64,000 bases of DNA from Thamnidium elegans (lineage: Eukaryota > Mucoromycota > Mucoromycetes > Mucorales > Mucoraceae), in contig JAIXMG010000008.1 in NCBI GenBank assembly GCA_025201345.1, positions 310,001-374,000 on the forward strand. The letters run 5' to 3'. The notes beneath the pieces are model-generated. The model was not told the origin of the DNA and did not search any database. It was given only the letters and a program-made list of their open reading frames with translations. Of this stretch, positions 33,527 through 44,059 are shown piece after piece (positions within the stretch are counted from its first letter, which is position 1; each line of letters opens with the position of its first letter). A program made the position numbers and the translations under genes.

Positions 33527-35475
33527 TTAGTTTGAGGTATACTGAGAAGAACCTCTTGAAGAAGAAGTTTTTAAACTATCATTTGATGATATTGTCGTAC
33601 CTGTAGAGTTACCATTTGGTGTTCTACTTTGTACCATGCGTCGACTTGCCTGAGCTATAAAAATATAATATAAATAAAAAAAATAAAATATGTATATATA
33701 ACAAATGACTAATACATTACCATGTTTGGCCAAGGCTATTTTATCTAAATTATCAATGACTTTCTTTAAACATTTAAGCCAATGAGTTCTTTCTTCTTCA
33801 GAGCCAATATAAAGCACATGCGTCGTAGGTGAAGCAACAAAAGTAGAGTTCAAGTTATCTACGCCAGAGAAAGAAGAAGTAATTTCAATACAGTGACCAA
33901 TGCCTCCTGCTTCTTCCTTATTTAACGCTCGAATCTTGGCTCTCTCAAGTGTCAGATGACCCTTGTACTGCAATCGTGTTACTTTAGCTTCCACTTTAGG
34001 TCTGACAAAAAGTAATAAATCACTAAACAACATGTAGTTTCTTTCTTCTCCCATGGATCGAGTACTGATCACTACCCGAGATAATTTTCCTTGAATCACC
34101 AATCTTCTTTCTGCTCGTACGCTAAATGGTGCTCCTATAAGAGCTTCGTGAATCATTAACACTTGATCCACGTTACTTGCATCCGAAAGTCTATTTTTTT
34201 TTTTAAAAAAAAGAAAAAATTAGATTTTTCTTTCTTTTTTGGTTTATATTATATTTACTTGTCTTGAACTGATCGTTGATAGTGACAAATAAAAGACTTT
34301 GCTTTTTGTAAACCTGAATAATCAGGATGCATAGCAGGTGTTGATTCAGAGAGTCGAGTGATAATATCTGTGTATCTATTAATACAACCAGAAGGTAACT
34401 GTATTAAAGAAATTAAACTAGATCCTTTCAATGCTTTTTCTTTATGTGCAGACTAAAAAAAAAAAAAAAATATTGATAAAATTAATATATTTTCATTTTT
34501 TTGTTTTTTGTTTACTGTAATATGTTAATTTACTTGCATCAATAAATTTTTTGAAGGGTTGATATCTTGTTAATCTTTCATATGTTGTAAGCGAAACAGC
34601 GTAATTATTCAAAAAAGTACGGTAACTATCTAGGCTTGGAAACTATGCATATCCGCTTAGTATTTTATATACATGTATATATATATATAAAAGAGAAGAA
34701 TAGTTTACCCAAGCTTGTAAAACATCTGATAAAATCTGTGTAGGTCCCCAAATGCGTAATCTATTTTACAAATTTAGTTTCTTTTTTCTTTTTCTTTTTT
34801 TATATATGTATATTAAAAAAAAAAAAAAAGAAACACCTAGATTTTCTACATACAATACCTTTCTTCTAAACTTTGTAAAATCAATCGATGAGTAGTCACC
34901 ACTTCTTCAAAGTTACCAAATAACCATCTAAACTCACGTTCAGTACAAACCATTTTTTTCATTCCAAGAAAATTAAATGAGGATTGTTTAGCGTCCTTTC
35001 TTAAAGGTAATAAAAAATATTTCATGACTAATTCAAGTGATTCGACGTAAGCTCTTTCAGAATCTAATAGTTGTTCTACAATAGCTTCTCGGCTCCGATG
35101 CATATACTCGTGGTCTGCGTAAGACAAATTTAAGTTAAACTAACGCATTATTAAACCTTTTTTCTACGTACCGATGATACCATCATCAACATCTTCATAA
35201 TCTAAGGTATCAACAATACCAAATTCATCTCTTTCTGTTACAGAGTCGTTTAAAAAACCTATGGCTGAAGAATTGGTGGAAGTTTGATCATGTTCATCAA
35301 GAATAGAAGAATACGTGGAGGTGGCTGTCAAACCACTGTTGGTGTATCGACTGGCATTTGAACTGACAATACTACTACGAGCACTAAAAGATGAAACAGA
35401 ACTACCTTTTATTGGAAATACTGGTGCAAGTGTCGTACTAGAGTTACTTGAATCGAGCCCATCATTTTGACTCAT
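33527..35475 (-). CDS. RhoGEF with DH and PH domains, 7 exons
   Basis: A 502-residue Dbl-family guanine nucleotide exchange factor for Rho/Cdc42-type GTPases. Exons (minus): 35172-35475, 34859-35114, 34709-34760, 34538-34642, 34259-34452, 33721-34190, 33527-33654; total 1509 nt. The N terminus (about 1-100) is Ser/Thr-rich. The DH domain (about 105-315) shows REAIVEQLLDSERAYVESLE, the F-x-PL step (FLLPLRK) and RYQPFKKFID. The PH-like region (about 330-470) shows VRAERRLVIQGKLSRVV and the final helix Trp in EERTHWLKCLKKVIDNL. The tail is Ser-rich. The fourth intron must start GCAAGT (donor 34537-34536) to keep the frame, so it is probably a GC-AG intron: the only GT donors nearby put a stop after the junction. 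The sixth intron (33655-33720) is 66 nt, stop-free and in frame. Confidence 0.88.
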
Positions 35476-35630
35476 TCTACTAATAAATAAAATAAAAATG
35501 TAATAGAAGGAGAAAAAAAAAAAAAAAAAAGGAAAAAGGGAAAGAAAAAAATAGTTAAAGACGGGGTTGGTATATATAAACTATTATTAAAATTAATCTA
35601 ATCCATTTTGCTGCTTTTTAATTACATACA

Positions 35631-35709
35631 CACACACACACACACCCGCAAAACTTTGGGTTGAATAGTCTTGTGTAATTGTGTGTGTGTATGTGTGTGT
35701 GTGTGTGTA
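35631..35709. repeat. opposed CA and GT microsatellites forming an inverted pair
   Basis: A (CA)n tract (about 35631-35645) is followed after about 40 bp by a (GT)n tract interrupted once by GTATGTG (about 35681-35709). The two are complementary (TACATACACACAC against GTGTGTATGTG), so the region can form a hairpin. It lies about 150-235 bp upstream of the RhoGEF start codon. Confidence 0.7.
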
Positions 35710-35809
35710 CATGTATAAATTTAGATTGAAAAAAAAAAATAAAAAAATACACAAATCGATTTACCATTTGTACACCGTTTTTAAACACTTGTAACGTTCC
35801 TTTTTATAC

Positions 35810-35840
<31 letters not shown>

Positions 35841-37374
35841 TTGGTGTTTTCTATTTTCTATTTCTCTCACTTTCTTTTTTAAAACACAAAAAAAAAGAAG
35901 TTTTATATACTTTTTGTATAGTGGAGTTTTTACTTTTTTCTTCTTTTTAAAAAAAAAAGTAGTTACACTGGTTTTATAGAATACACTATAAAGAAGACAC
36001 CCTTATTTAAAGTTTTATCACTTTCTTTTTTGTAGATCAAAAAGATGAGACCCGATCCACCGACAAATTCTGTAACAATGATTTTTTCTCTCTCTGACTT
36101 TCAATAAGTAGCTCATGTTGACTACTAAACTTGCTATGCATAAATCTTTTTCAAGTTCCAGAACGTAAAAACTTGTAAATTCTATTTGGTTTATTACTAA
36201 ACACAGGTAAAAAACCGTTACGTTTTAAGACACATGTTTTCTTGTGTAAGACTTTATTGTCAAGACTCTTTTTTTTTTTTTTTTTTTTTTTTTTTCACTG
36301 CTGCTGCTTCTTACATAAAACCACACACTTAAAATATCATCAAATTTTCTCACGCTCTTAAATACAGTAGGAGGGGGGGGGGGTTGATAATAAACCATGC
36401 CGCTTTTTGAAATTATCGAACACACACACTCTCTCTCTCTTTATCTCTGTAAGAATACATACGCAAAAAAAAAAAAAAAAAACTACACACAAAATAATTC
36501 AAACCGTAGACTCGGTTCTCCTCGTTGTGTCCATCCAAAAAAAGTTAAAGTCAATCAAAATATGAAAATCTCTATTTAATTATTGCACTTTTTCTTTGGA
36601 GTAACCTTTACTACTGTCTCTGTACATGGACTGAAATTGATTAATACTCCATCCCCTCCGCTATTTGGTAAAAGCAGTAAATAATACCAAATCTAGAATT
36701 CGTACTGTTGATCTGCTTACTACTAAACTCTTATCAACAAAGGAGGGAAATGTATTAAATCTACACTATCAAAAAAATCTGATATCTTTTTTGTGTAAAG
36801 TACAAAAAAAAATTTTTTTCTTTACGCAAAAGTAGGACAAACAATTACCCTCTAAATTTACCGTTGGAAAACATACAGTTACAACATGGTTTCCTTACTT
36901 GCCAAGAATAGTGTGACACTTATCATATGAAACTCTCTCTTTTTTTTTTCTAAGCGCCTTCTTAACAACTACTGGGTTTTAAGCACGGCCTCCTTTACTT
37001 GAATAACAATCGGATGTACAGTACTTCCATCGTCAATTGGACGCTTTTGGTCGGATTTTAAAGGAAATTTATTTGGTTACTTTTGTAAAAAAAAAAATTA
37101 TTTGAATTTTATTACAATTACGTACAGGAATATTCAAAAAGTTTCAAATATCGTTTTTCTTAATTTTTTGGAGCATAAAGATTTTTTTTTTTTTTTTATG
37201 GAGTAAGCATGGGGCTGATAGTACCTTGTATACGATTTATTGTCCTATGTTTCGTTTATTTGCGAGTGGGTTAGAATATATATATATATTTTTTGGTTGC
37301 CCTCAGACTTGAGGATCATATTGCCCTGGTATCTGTAGTATGAAATGATAAAGCAAAAATTGTTTTATTGGTTT

Positions 37375-37409
<35 letters not shown>

Positions 37410-37571
37410 TAAGTCTGGACGATGAAGAAGCATTGCAAGCCAGTGATTATGTTGGTTGTCTAGCGAGAAATTTGCTCGGACGGTCCTCATTCAGATAGAG
37501 ATATAACATAATAGGAAAATAAAATGTTAATACAATATATTCTATTATTTATATGCTTGTACTTGCTTTCT

Positions 37572-37805
37572 TCATTCATCCAAAACCCCAACTGTGCACG
37601 ACATACGCATAGAAAGCGCTTCAGCAGTCAATCTGGTTACCCTAATATTAGCAACTTGATTGAAGGACGTGACCAGAACAGCCAGAGCTTTGAGGCGTTC
37701 TACAAAGGTCTCTTGACAGCGAAACACATCGGTCTGCCAAACCGTAACGTGGCCAGTCAACATTATATTGAGAAAATCACGCTTAGATGTGAGATCCGCC
37801 CCTCG
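37572..37805 (-). pseudogene. unrecognised coding remnant
   Basis: A minus-strand frame of about 78 codons without stops reads GADLTSKRDFLNI, MLTGHVTVWQTDVFRCQETF, VERLKALAVLVTSFNQVANI and RVTRLTAEALSMRMSCTVGV to a stop. Base composition is richer in G+C than the surroundings and the protein composition is ordinary. The plus-strand frame over the same bases is also open. I do not recognise a family; a fragment of a transposon protein is plausible given the surroundings. Confidence 0.28.
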
Positions 37806-38269
37806 AGCTTAAGATAACGAAACGACTTCATTTTTAGACCTTAAGCTCTAAAATAGAATAAGGCTACTTGGCAAAGTATCAATCGTCATTGTTCCATCTC
37901 TACCACTCTTGGTTTGTCAATCTGCAGAAGCTAAAGAAGAGAAATGTTCCATGCAACATAAAATTTCAGCGAAAAAAAAAATGGTAACTCATTACAGTTG
38001 ATGGTAAAATCGGGCAAAAAAGTGCTGTAAAAAAAAAACGGCAGTGTTGAATAGATGATAATGCTCTATAAAGGATTCTCTTATATATTATTTTATTATA
38101 ACTAATTCATATATATATTAATTCCAATAGGGATAAGCTACTTGCACTAATATTAAATTACTAATATAATTATCATTCTGTATAACATAAGCGTATTCTC
38201 TTTATTTACAACAAATAGCTATATTCTTCGGCGCTTTCTACGATCATGCAATAATAAATCTTCCCGATC

Positions 38270-39100
38270 GGAAAATTACTTCAGACCTTTTTCGTCCATC
38301 TTCATCTTCATCAGTCTCGGCTTCCTCATCGTTGCTATCTGTGCTGTTGCTTATAAAACTTACTTATAGGTTAAAATTAAATCAAAAGATACTAAACGAG
38401 AACCGTAGATAGTCAACTTGGCCCCTTGCCACTGACAGGATATAGTTTCTAGTTCTTCCATAAGTACATGACTTTTAACCTGTTTGGACCGAAGATATAG
38501 AGTATTCTTTTTCTACCGTTGTCCCTTTTTGATATCAGCTTTCACTCCTTTCAAGGTTGGCTTTTCTTCCGCTGTCATTACATCATTATCCGTATTGAGA
38601 TCACGTAATATAAAATCAAGCCTTTGTAGACTAGTATCTCCATGGATTTCTTTTAAACCCTTCGTTACTTGACTGATACATTCTGAACGTTTTGTTTCAA
38701 GCTCGTCATCGTCAAAAAAATGCTTTGTCCCATACATTTGAATATAGATGCATCCTGAACCAACCCTCCCCATGTCCTTTTTTTGTTAAAGCTTTTGAAT
38801 CCCAAATCTCTAAGCCGGAATATTAGCTGTATTTAAGTCAAGGATTCCATCTTTACCATAGTATTCGGCAAGGTGAGCAAACTTCTTTGTGGGGGGATAG
38901 TTTATTGAATTTTTTTTCCTCAGCCTTTTTCTTTTTCTTGTATTCTTCTTCTTCTCTAGCATCAAGGACTGTGATTTCAAGTCTTTGTGTGTGTATTCAG
39001 TTTGGTATTTCTTTTCTTTTAAAAGTTTTCTTATTAGGGCAGCCATATTGAGGAGCTCCATATGTTCAATAATATTGGTTAAGTCTTGGTACACCACCAT
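38270..39100 (-). pseudogene. decayed multi-block gene beside transposon termini
   Basis: Minus-strand blocks in order: 38810-39100 reads MVVYQDLTNIIEHMELLNMA, then a Lys/Arg-rich stretch and KKFAHLAEYYGKDGILDLNT; 38513-38773 reads MGRVGSGCIYIQMYGTKHFF and KRSECISQVTKGLKEIHGDT; about 38370-38480 reads VKSHVLMEELETISCQWQGA and KLTIYGSRLVSFDLI; about 38270-38360 reads SNDEEAETDEDEDGRKRSEV. Blocks are separated by stops or frame changes. It starts about 170 bp from the terminus at 39269-39326, so it may be the cargo or accessory gene of that element. No named family is recognised. Confidence 0.4.
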
Positions 39101-39268
39101 TTACACCACCAGCGCCAATTTAGCGAAATTCCTGCATCGACACCACCATATCATAAGGAAATATTTAGACATTTGATTATATAAAAAACACTTGCTCGTA
39201 TATGAGTTCATTGTTAAAAAAAAGGAAAGAAAAAAAAAAGATGGAATAAATATTATCGCTAATAATCG

Positions 39269-39326
39269 ATTTAAGGGTGATTTCCTGAGAATTTCGGCCA
39301 CCCTTAAATAGAGCCGCTACTGTATT
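39269..39326. repeat. transposon-like terminus, copy B, with subterminal hairpin
   Basis: The plus strand ends CCCTTAAATAGAGC + CGCTACTGTA at about 39326, matching copy A at 11381-11428. Just inside it, ATTTAAGGGTG (39269-39279) and CACCCTTAAAT (39299-39309) form a perfect 11-bp inverted pair with a 19-nt loop. Read on the minus strand the end begins TACAGTAGC, consistent with a TA-flanked DNA transposon or MITE end on the right edge of an element extending towards lower coordinates. Confidence 0.55.
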
Positions 39327-39429
39327 AAACCCAATATTATTATTATCTTTTATATTTGGTATTTGACAATTTGTTTGACACTAACCGACAATGCAAATCT
39401 CATCTCTCGACAATTGTATTTTTATTAAC

Positions 39430-39525
39430 CGATATACATTTTTTTTGTAACGGCCAATTTCATTTTTCTGTGATCGCCAATTACATTTTTTGTAACCGCC
39501 AATATCCGCCGGCCTGACTGTATTA
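39430..39525. repeat. second transposon-like terminus with tandem subrepeats
   Basis: The sequence ends GCCAATATCCGCCGGCCTGA + CTGTA at about 39525; on the minus strand it begins TACAGTCAGGCCGGCGGATA. Just inside lie three related units, GTAACGGCCAATTTCATTTT, GTGATCGCCAATTACATTTT and GTAACCGCCAATATCCGCC, spaced 20-25 bp. Internally repeated sites near a TACAGT end are typical of transposase-binding regions of Tc1/mariner-like elements. No transposase is recognised nearby and no opposite end is seen. Confidence 0.5.
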
Positions 39526-40261
39526 AGAATGTCGCGCGTGAAATAGTTGAAACAATAGAATTGCTCGGCGCCCGTTTTATCATTTAAGTAAAGTATGCAT
39601 GTCGAGTGTTATGGCTTTTTTTTAAGCCGCGTATTTTTCGTGTTCATGCGTTTTTAACCAAACACTAAAAAGGGTTACTATAGAAGCTTATAAAACCTTG
39701 ATGCACTTTTTTTTTTAGAAAAAAAAAACACACACACACACACACACACAGGAAAATACAAAAGAAAAACAACGGTTGAACGCGTAACTTGTAAGCCAAA
39801 ACATTATAACAAATACATATATATATATATATATTTGTAGTTCTGCACGATTTTACAAAAAAAAAACTAGAAAGACTCTTGATTTTATCCACTGCCTTAT
39901 CTAATTGGTCATTATCGCCCATTTCATTTTTTTAAAAAAAAATATTTTAACGGAAGAGAGATCGCGTGTCTTTCATAATATCCCTTTGAATTTATACCTA
40001 CAAGTTGAACTTATGATTAGAACATAGCGTGCTTCTTGCTGAAGAATGACCACTAGATTTACAAGACTTGCATATCAAGGCGGATGTACTTGAAGAAGCT
40101 GTTGTTCTGTGTCTTTTAGCCACGCTCTTTTCCTTTTTCTCTTTGGCTGTATCTTTTCTTTTTTAGACCTGTAATGAGTATTCTGTTAAAATATATACTG
40201 CTACATATACAGTGCATTTTTACCTCTTTTCACAGTAGGCTTGCTTGCGAACAACTATCCG

Positions 40262-41520
40262 TTAGTGACTTTCGAATAAAGCATGCACATTGCTTAGAAG
40301 CCTTATGGAACTTAACAGCCTTGAGCATATAAACTTGATCGTAACAAAAGATGGGCTAAGAAAATTACGGCCAAGTGCTTTCAACTGCATGTGAAACGAT
40401 TTTCCGCATGCTACAATAACTATTACATTGAAAACTTTCAGAGCATCACCTGTAACTATTTTATCTATATGACGTTTAGAGAATTTCCAGTAAGCGACAA
40501 ACGGAAACGTTGGTTTACAGGATATTAACACAAATTCAATATAGGATATTAAAAAGTCCGTCATTAAGTATCCTATGTACGAACATGTATTGGATCAAAC
40601 ATTATCATACTGTAACATATTTTGCTGATAACATTCTTACTTTATTAAGCAAAGACTTTAAAGATGCAATTCAGGCGTTTATAAACTCTTTGACCATGGA
40701 ACTAAAGAATCTCTTGCCTTTGGTTTCTATCACAAAAGCAACTCAAAACACAGACCCCCCTTTGGTAGTTTACCGGCATGAAGGCATATTAGTTCCAAGT
40801 ATGAGTCTTTGATTGCAGAAAACCCTATTATACAGACACGTAGCTAACAGCTTGGACCATCTCAAGATACATGCCATTAAAGTAGCAGAAAGGAAGGTAA
40901 AATAATAAAGGTGAGGATAAACAAAAGTTCGTACCATCTAGACTGTTCAGCATGTTCCCCAAGCCTGGTTTGCAATGGTGCTTCATCAAGATTGATAGAC
41001 AAAACGTAACTTTTATATTCCCAGGCGCCGCATTAACGAAAAAAAAAGGGGGAGGGGCGATACTTTATTTAACTATACACAAAGGTACTTTTACAACTGT
41101 TTTAACTTTGCCAAGTTGAAAAATCAAAAAGATAAGCATAAAAGAAAAAGTCATACGAAAACTTTTAAGATGTGAGTAACAAAACCTATATAATTGTAGA
41201 CTCAAAGGTTTGCAACAATTGTCTGCCAATAAAGGCAAACGGAATGTACACCAATGGCTATACCTGTCGCGTGTTGTTTTGTCACCGAGCTCAGCCATCT
41301 TTACCTGTCAAAACCATTGCTTTGGAACTCGAGGATTTTAATGTTGACGAGATAAATACACATTTTAGGCCATGTGCAGTTGATCCCCGGGGAGAAAAGA
41401 CGCGTTTGTATCTTACCATGGAAGTAATGACTTAAGACGTCTGTCTTCCACAGAATACTATAGCATGGGCGGTAACTTGCCTTTTTTGTAACACCTCTTT
41501 TATCAAACTGGGTTTGAACT
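40262..41520 (+). pseudogene. decayed TnpB/Fanzor-like transposon protein (RuvC-I region)
   Basis: The best-preserved block (41172-41435) reads VSNKTYIIVDSKVCNNCLPI, NGYTCRVLFCHRAQP, then ALELEDFNVDEINTHFRPCA and VDP. After one apparent frame slip at about 41383 the sequence continues in a different frame as PGRKDAFVSYHGSNDLRRLS and STEYYSMGGN. The slip restores D-P-G followed by Arg-Lys-Asp, the kind of RuvC-I motif seen in TnpB-like and Fanzor nucleases of eukaryotic transposons, and the downstream R-x-LS-x-x-EYY block fits my memory of Mucoromycota members. Weaker plus-strand blocks upstream (40330-40460: INLIVTKDGLRKLRPSAF, NDFPHATITITLKTF; 40510-40812) may be its N-terminal part. Stops and a frameshift make it non-functional. 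The family assignment is inference. Confidence 0.42.
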
Positions 41521-41624
41521 AAACGCGTCCAACCAAAAAAAAAAAAAAAAAAAAAAAAGATTTTTTTAATTTTTTTTTTGACCAAGTCTCTTTCTCTTCT
41601 TTTTTACTCATTAAAAAAAAAGCC

Positions 41625-43532
41625 ATGTCTGATAAAAAGAATATTGATTTTAATTCAATCTATTGTGGTCTTCAACCTGATTTAGGCCGTTTCCGTTTAT
41701 CACAAAACGGTCTTGGTTGGAAAGGCGGTCGTGATCGTACTATTATCGTTGGCACCGATGAGCTCAAAAAAATGAGTTGGACTAGAGCTGCTAGAGGTTT
41801 TGAACTTCGAGTTTTAAAAAAGGACAACACTGTATTGAAATTCGACGGTTTTAAATCCGATGTAAGTCTTTTTTTTTATGTATACTTTTTAAGAAGCAGC
41901 TTATAATAGTTGTAATATATATAGGACTTGGACGAATTAAAGGAAGCCATCAAGATCTTTTATAAACTTCCTGTTGAAGTAAAGGAAGTTAGTGTTAAGG
42001 GTTGGAATTGGGGAAAAGCTGATTTCCAAGGTAGAATATATAATGACAAAAAAAAACAAAGAAAACTAACATACATATTTTTCTTTCAGGCTCTAATCTT
42101 AATTTCAGTGTTACCAACAAGACAATGTTTGAATTACCTTTAGCACAAGCTATTGCCACCAACAAACCCGGTAAGAACGAAGTAGCTATTAACTTTGTTG
42201 ATCCTGGACAACCTGCACCTGAAGGCATCAACCCCAAGGACATTGACGAGTTAATGGACGTTACGTTTTATATTCCTGGTACGGTTGCCAAAGAAACTAC
42301 CAACGGCGAGAATAACGCTAATGTAGAAGACGACGAAGAAGAGGAAGTCAATGCCGATATGGTATTCTACGAGAACGTTAAATCCAAGTTGGAGCTCAGT
42401 CAAATGACTACAGAAAATATTGTTCAATTCCAAGAAGCCTTATGTCTTACCCCTCGTGGTCGTTACAACATTGACATGTATCAAGACTTTCTTCGTCTCC
42501 GTGGTAAAACTTATGACTACAAGATTCTTTACAAAAATATTATCAAATTATTTTTACTTTTAAAGCCTGACGAAGTTCATGTTTTGTTTGTTGTAAGTAT
42601 TTATATATATATATATATGTGTGTGTGTATACAATGATAGTAGAGAAACTTATACGTAAAGAAATACTAGATCGGCTTGGATCCTCCACTTAGACAAGGT
42701 CAAACAAAGTACCCTTTCCTTGTCTTCCAATTTGTCCGTGAAGAAGAAATCGACGTACAATTAAATTTGGAAGATTCTGCATTGGACGAGAAATACGAAA
42801 ACAAGCTTCAAAAGCACTACGACGCACCTACTTACGAAGTTGTCAGCAACGTATTCAGAGCATTAACTAACAGAAAGGTCACTGTACCCGGTAGTTATAG
42901 AAGTCATCATGGAGCCAACGCTTTAAAATGTTCAATGAAGGCAAACGAAGGTTTCCTTTATCCTTTAGAAAAGAGTTTATTGTTCATTCCAAAGCCTCCT
43001 ACTTTTATTCCTTTAAACGAAATTGGTGTAGTTACATTCTCTCGTGTGGGTCAATCAGGTGGTAGCTCTCGTACCTTTGATATGAAGTTTAATATGAAGA
43101 GTGGCAATGATATTCAGTTCTCTAGTATCAACAGAGAAGAGTATGCTAATATCGAAGATTATTTGAAGCAAAAGAAGATCAAGATTAAGAGTGAAGGTAA
43201 TGAAGACGTCGTCATGACTTATACCGATCTTGCTGGATTGGACGATGATGATGATGAGGACGATGATACCTTTGATATTAGAAAGAAGCGTAGAACAGAT
43301 ACATCTAGTAGTATGGGTAGATCTAATATTGGTGCAAGTGGCACTGGTGCTGATGACGAAGATGAAAGCCGTACGTATTCAAATTTATGCTTAAACTAGT
43401 AAACTAACTTTTTTTTTTTTTCAATTAGCTGATGAGGACTTTGCTCCTGATAGTGATAGTGATGTACCAGAAGAATTTGATTCTGATGCACAAGGTTCTT
43501 CTGAAGGTGAAGACGATGCTGCTTCAGTTTAA
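41625..43532 (+). CDS. POB3: FACT complex subunit Pob3/SSRP1
   Basis: A 549-residue histone chaperone subunit that works with Spt16 to reorganise nucleosomes during transcription and replication. Exons: 41625-41861, 41925-42030, 42090-42592, 42671-43370, 43429-43532; total 1650 nt. The N-terminal SSRP1/POB3 PH-like domain shows FRLSQNGLGWKGGRDRTI and KKMSWTRAARGFELRV. The middle tandem PH region shows NFSVTNKTMFELPLAQAIAT, DMYQDFLRLRGKTYDYKILY, VSNVFRALTNRKVTVPGSYR and the RVGQSGGSSRTFDMKF block. The C terminus is acidic (DDDDDEDDDTFDIRKKRR; DSDSDVPEEFDSDAQGSSEG). There is no HMG box, as in yeast Pob3 and unlike animal SSRP1, and the length matches yeast (about 552). The epl1 gene follows in the same direction after 527 bp. 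Confidence 0.95.
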
Positions 43533-44059
43533 TTCGTTTTTTTCTTTTTATACTATCATACCTTTTTTTTTAAACTTGTAAATAAAAATAAATTTGACAA
43601 CTTCTCTCTCTTGCTAATACAACTTGCAAGTAATTTAATGTTACCCAGTCACTATACACACCCTCATTTTTTTAATTAGATAAAAAATGTGACTTTATTT
43701 ATTTGCAACTTGGTTGGAAACTAAGAAAGGAGCTAAAGTAATTTACCCTGGCCAATAGTTATCTTCAACTTGTTTACAATACCAAATATACGTAAAAATT
43801 TTCTAATAGGAAAAATAAAAAAACAAGAACTAAAACCCTTTCAAAAATAACAAAAAGAAAATAAATATACAAGCTGTATACATATATTATATATATATAA
43901 AACCGTATACTACATTTTTCCTTTAGTTTTACTCTATAAAACTATATATATACTATATATATATATATATTTTATATATATATACTTTTTTTTTTTTTTT
44001 TTTTTTTTTTATTTCTCATCTTCCATCCTTTTTTTTTATTTTTTTTATTTTGTACTTTA
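43533..44059. other. intergenic between pob3 and epl1
   Basis: A 527-bp AT-rich spacer with AATAAAAATAAA at about 43580 as a possible pob3 polyadenylation signal, TA repeats (about 43886-43900, 43945-43986) and a T-run (43986-44010) just before the epl1 leader. Nothing coding-like is seen. Confidence 0.5.

Larger units (their letters stand above)
35476..41624. other. 6-kb transposon graveyard
   Basis: No intact gene. In order: the RhoGEF 5' flank with opposed CA and GT repeats (about 35631-35709); A- and T-homopolymers (35810-35837, 36268-36295, 37378-37408); a coding-like segment VTFTTVSVHGLKLINTPSPP near 36600-36680; a minus-strand remnant at about 37572-37805; a decayed minus-strand gene at about 38270-39100; two transposon-like termini at 39269-39326 and about 39430-39525; a CA repeat (about 39730-39750); and a decayed plus-strand TnpB/Fanzor-like remnant (about 40262-41520). 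The Pob3 promoter occupies the last 100 bp. Confidence 0.6.

Noticed and set aside
33655..33720. Treating the 66-nt segment as coding exon
   Set aside because: It has a canonical GTAATG donor and TATAG acceptor and only AT-rich hydrophobic codons; splicing gives a normal PH-tail junction. Retention is kept only as a hypothesis.
40262..40564. 100-codon minus-strand frame (TGDALKVFNVIVIVACGKSF)
   Set aside because: The plus-strand reading of the same bases gives more family-like text (DGLRKLRPSAF, DFPHATITITLKTF) consistent with the downstream remnant, so the minus frame is probably a shadow. Not certain.
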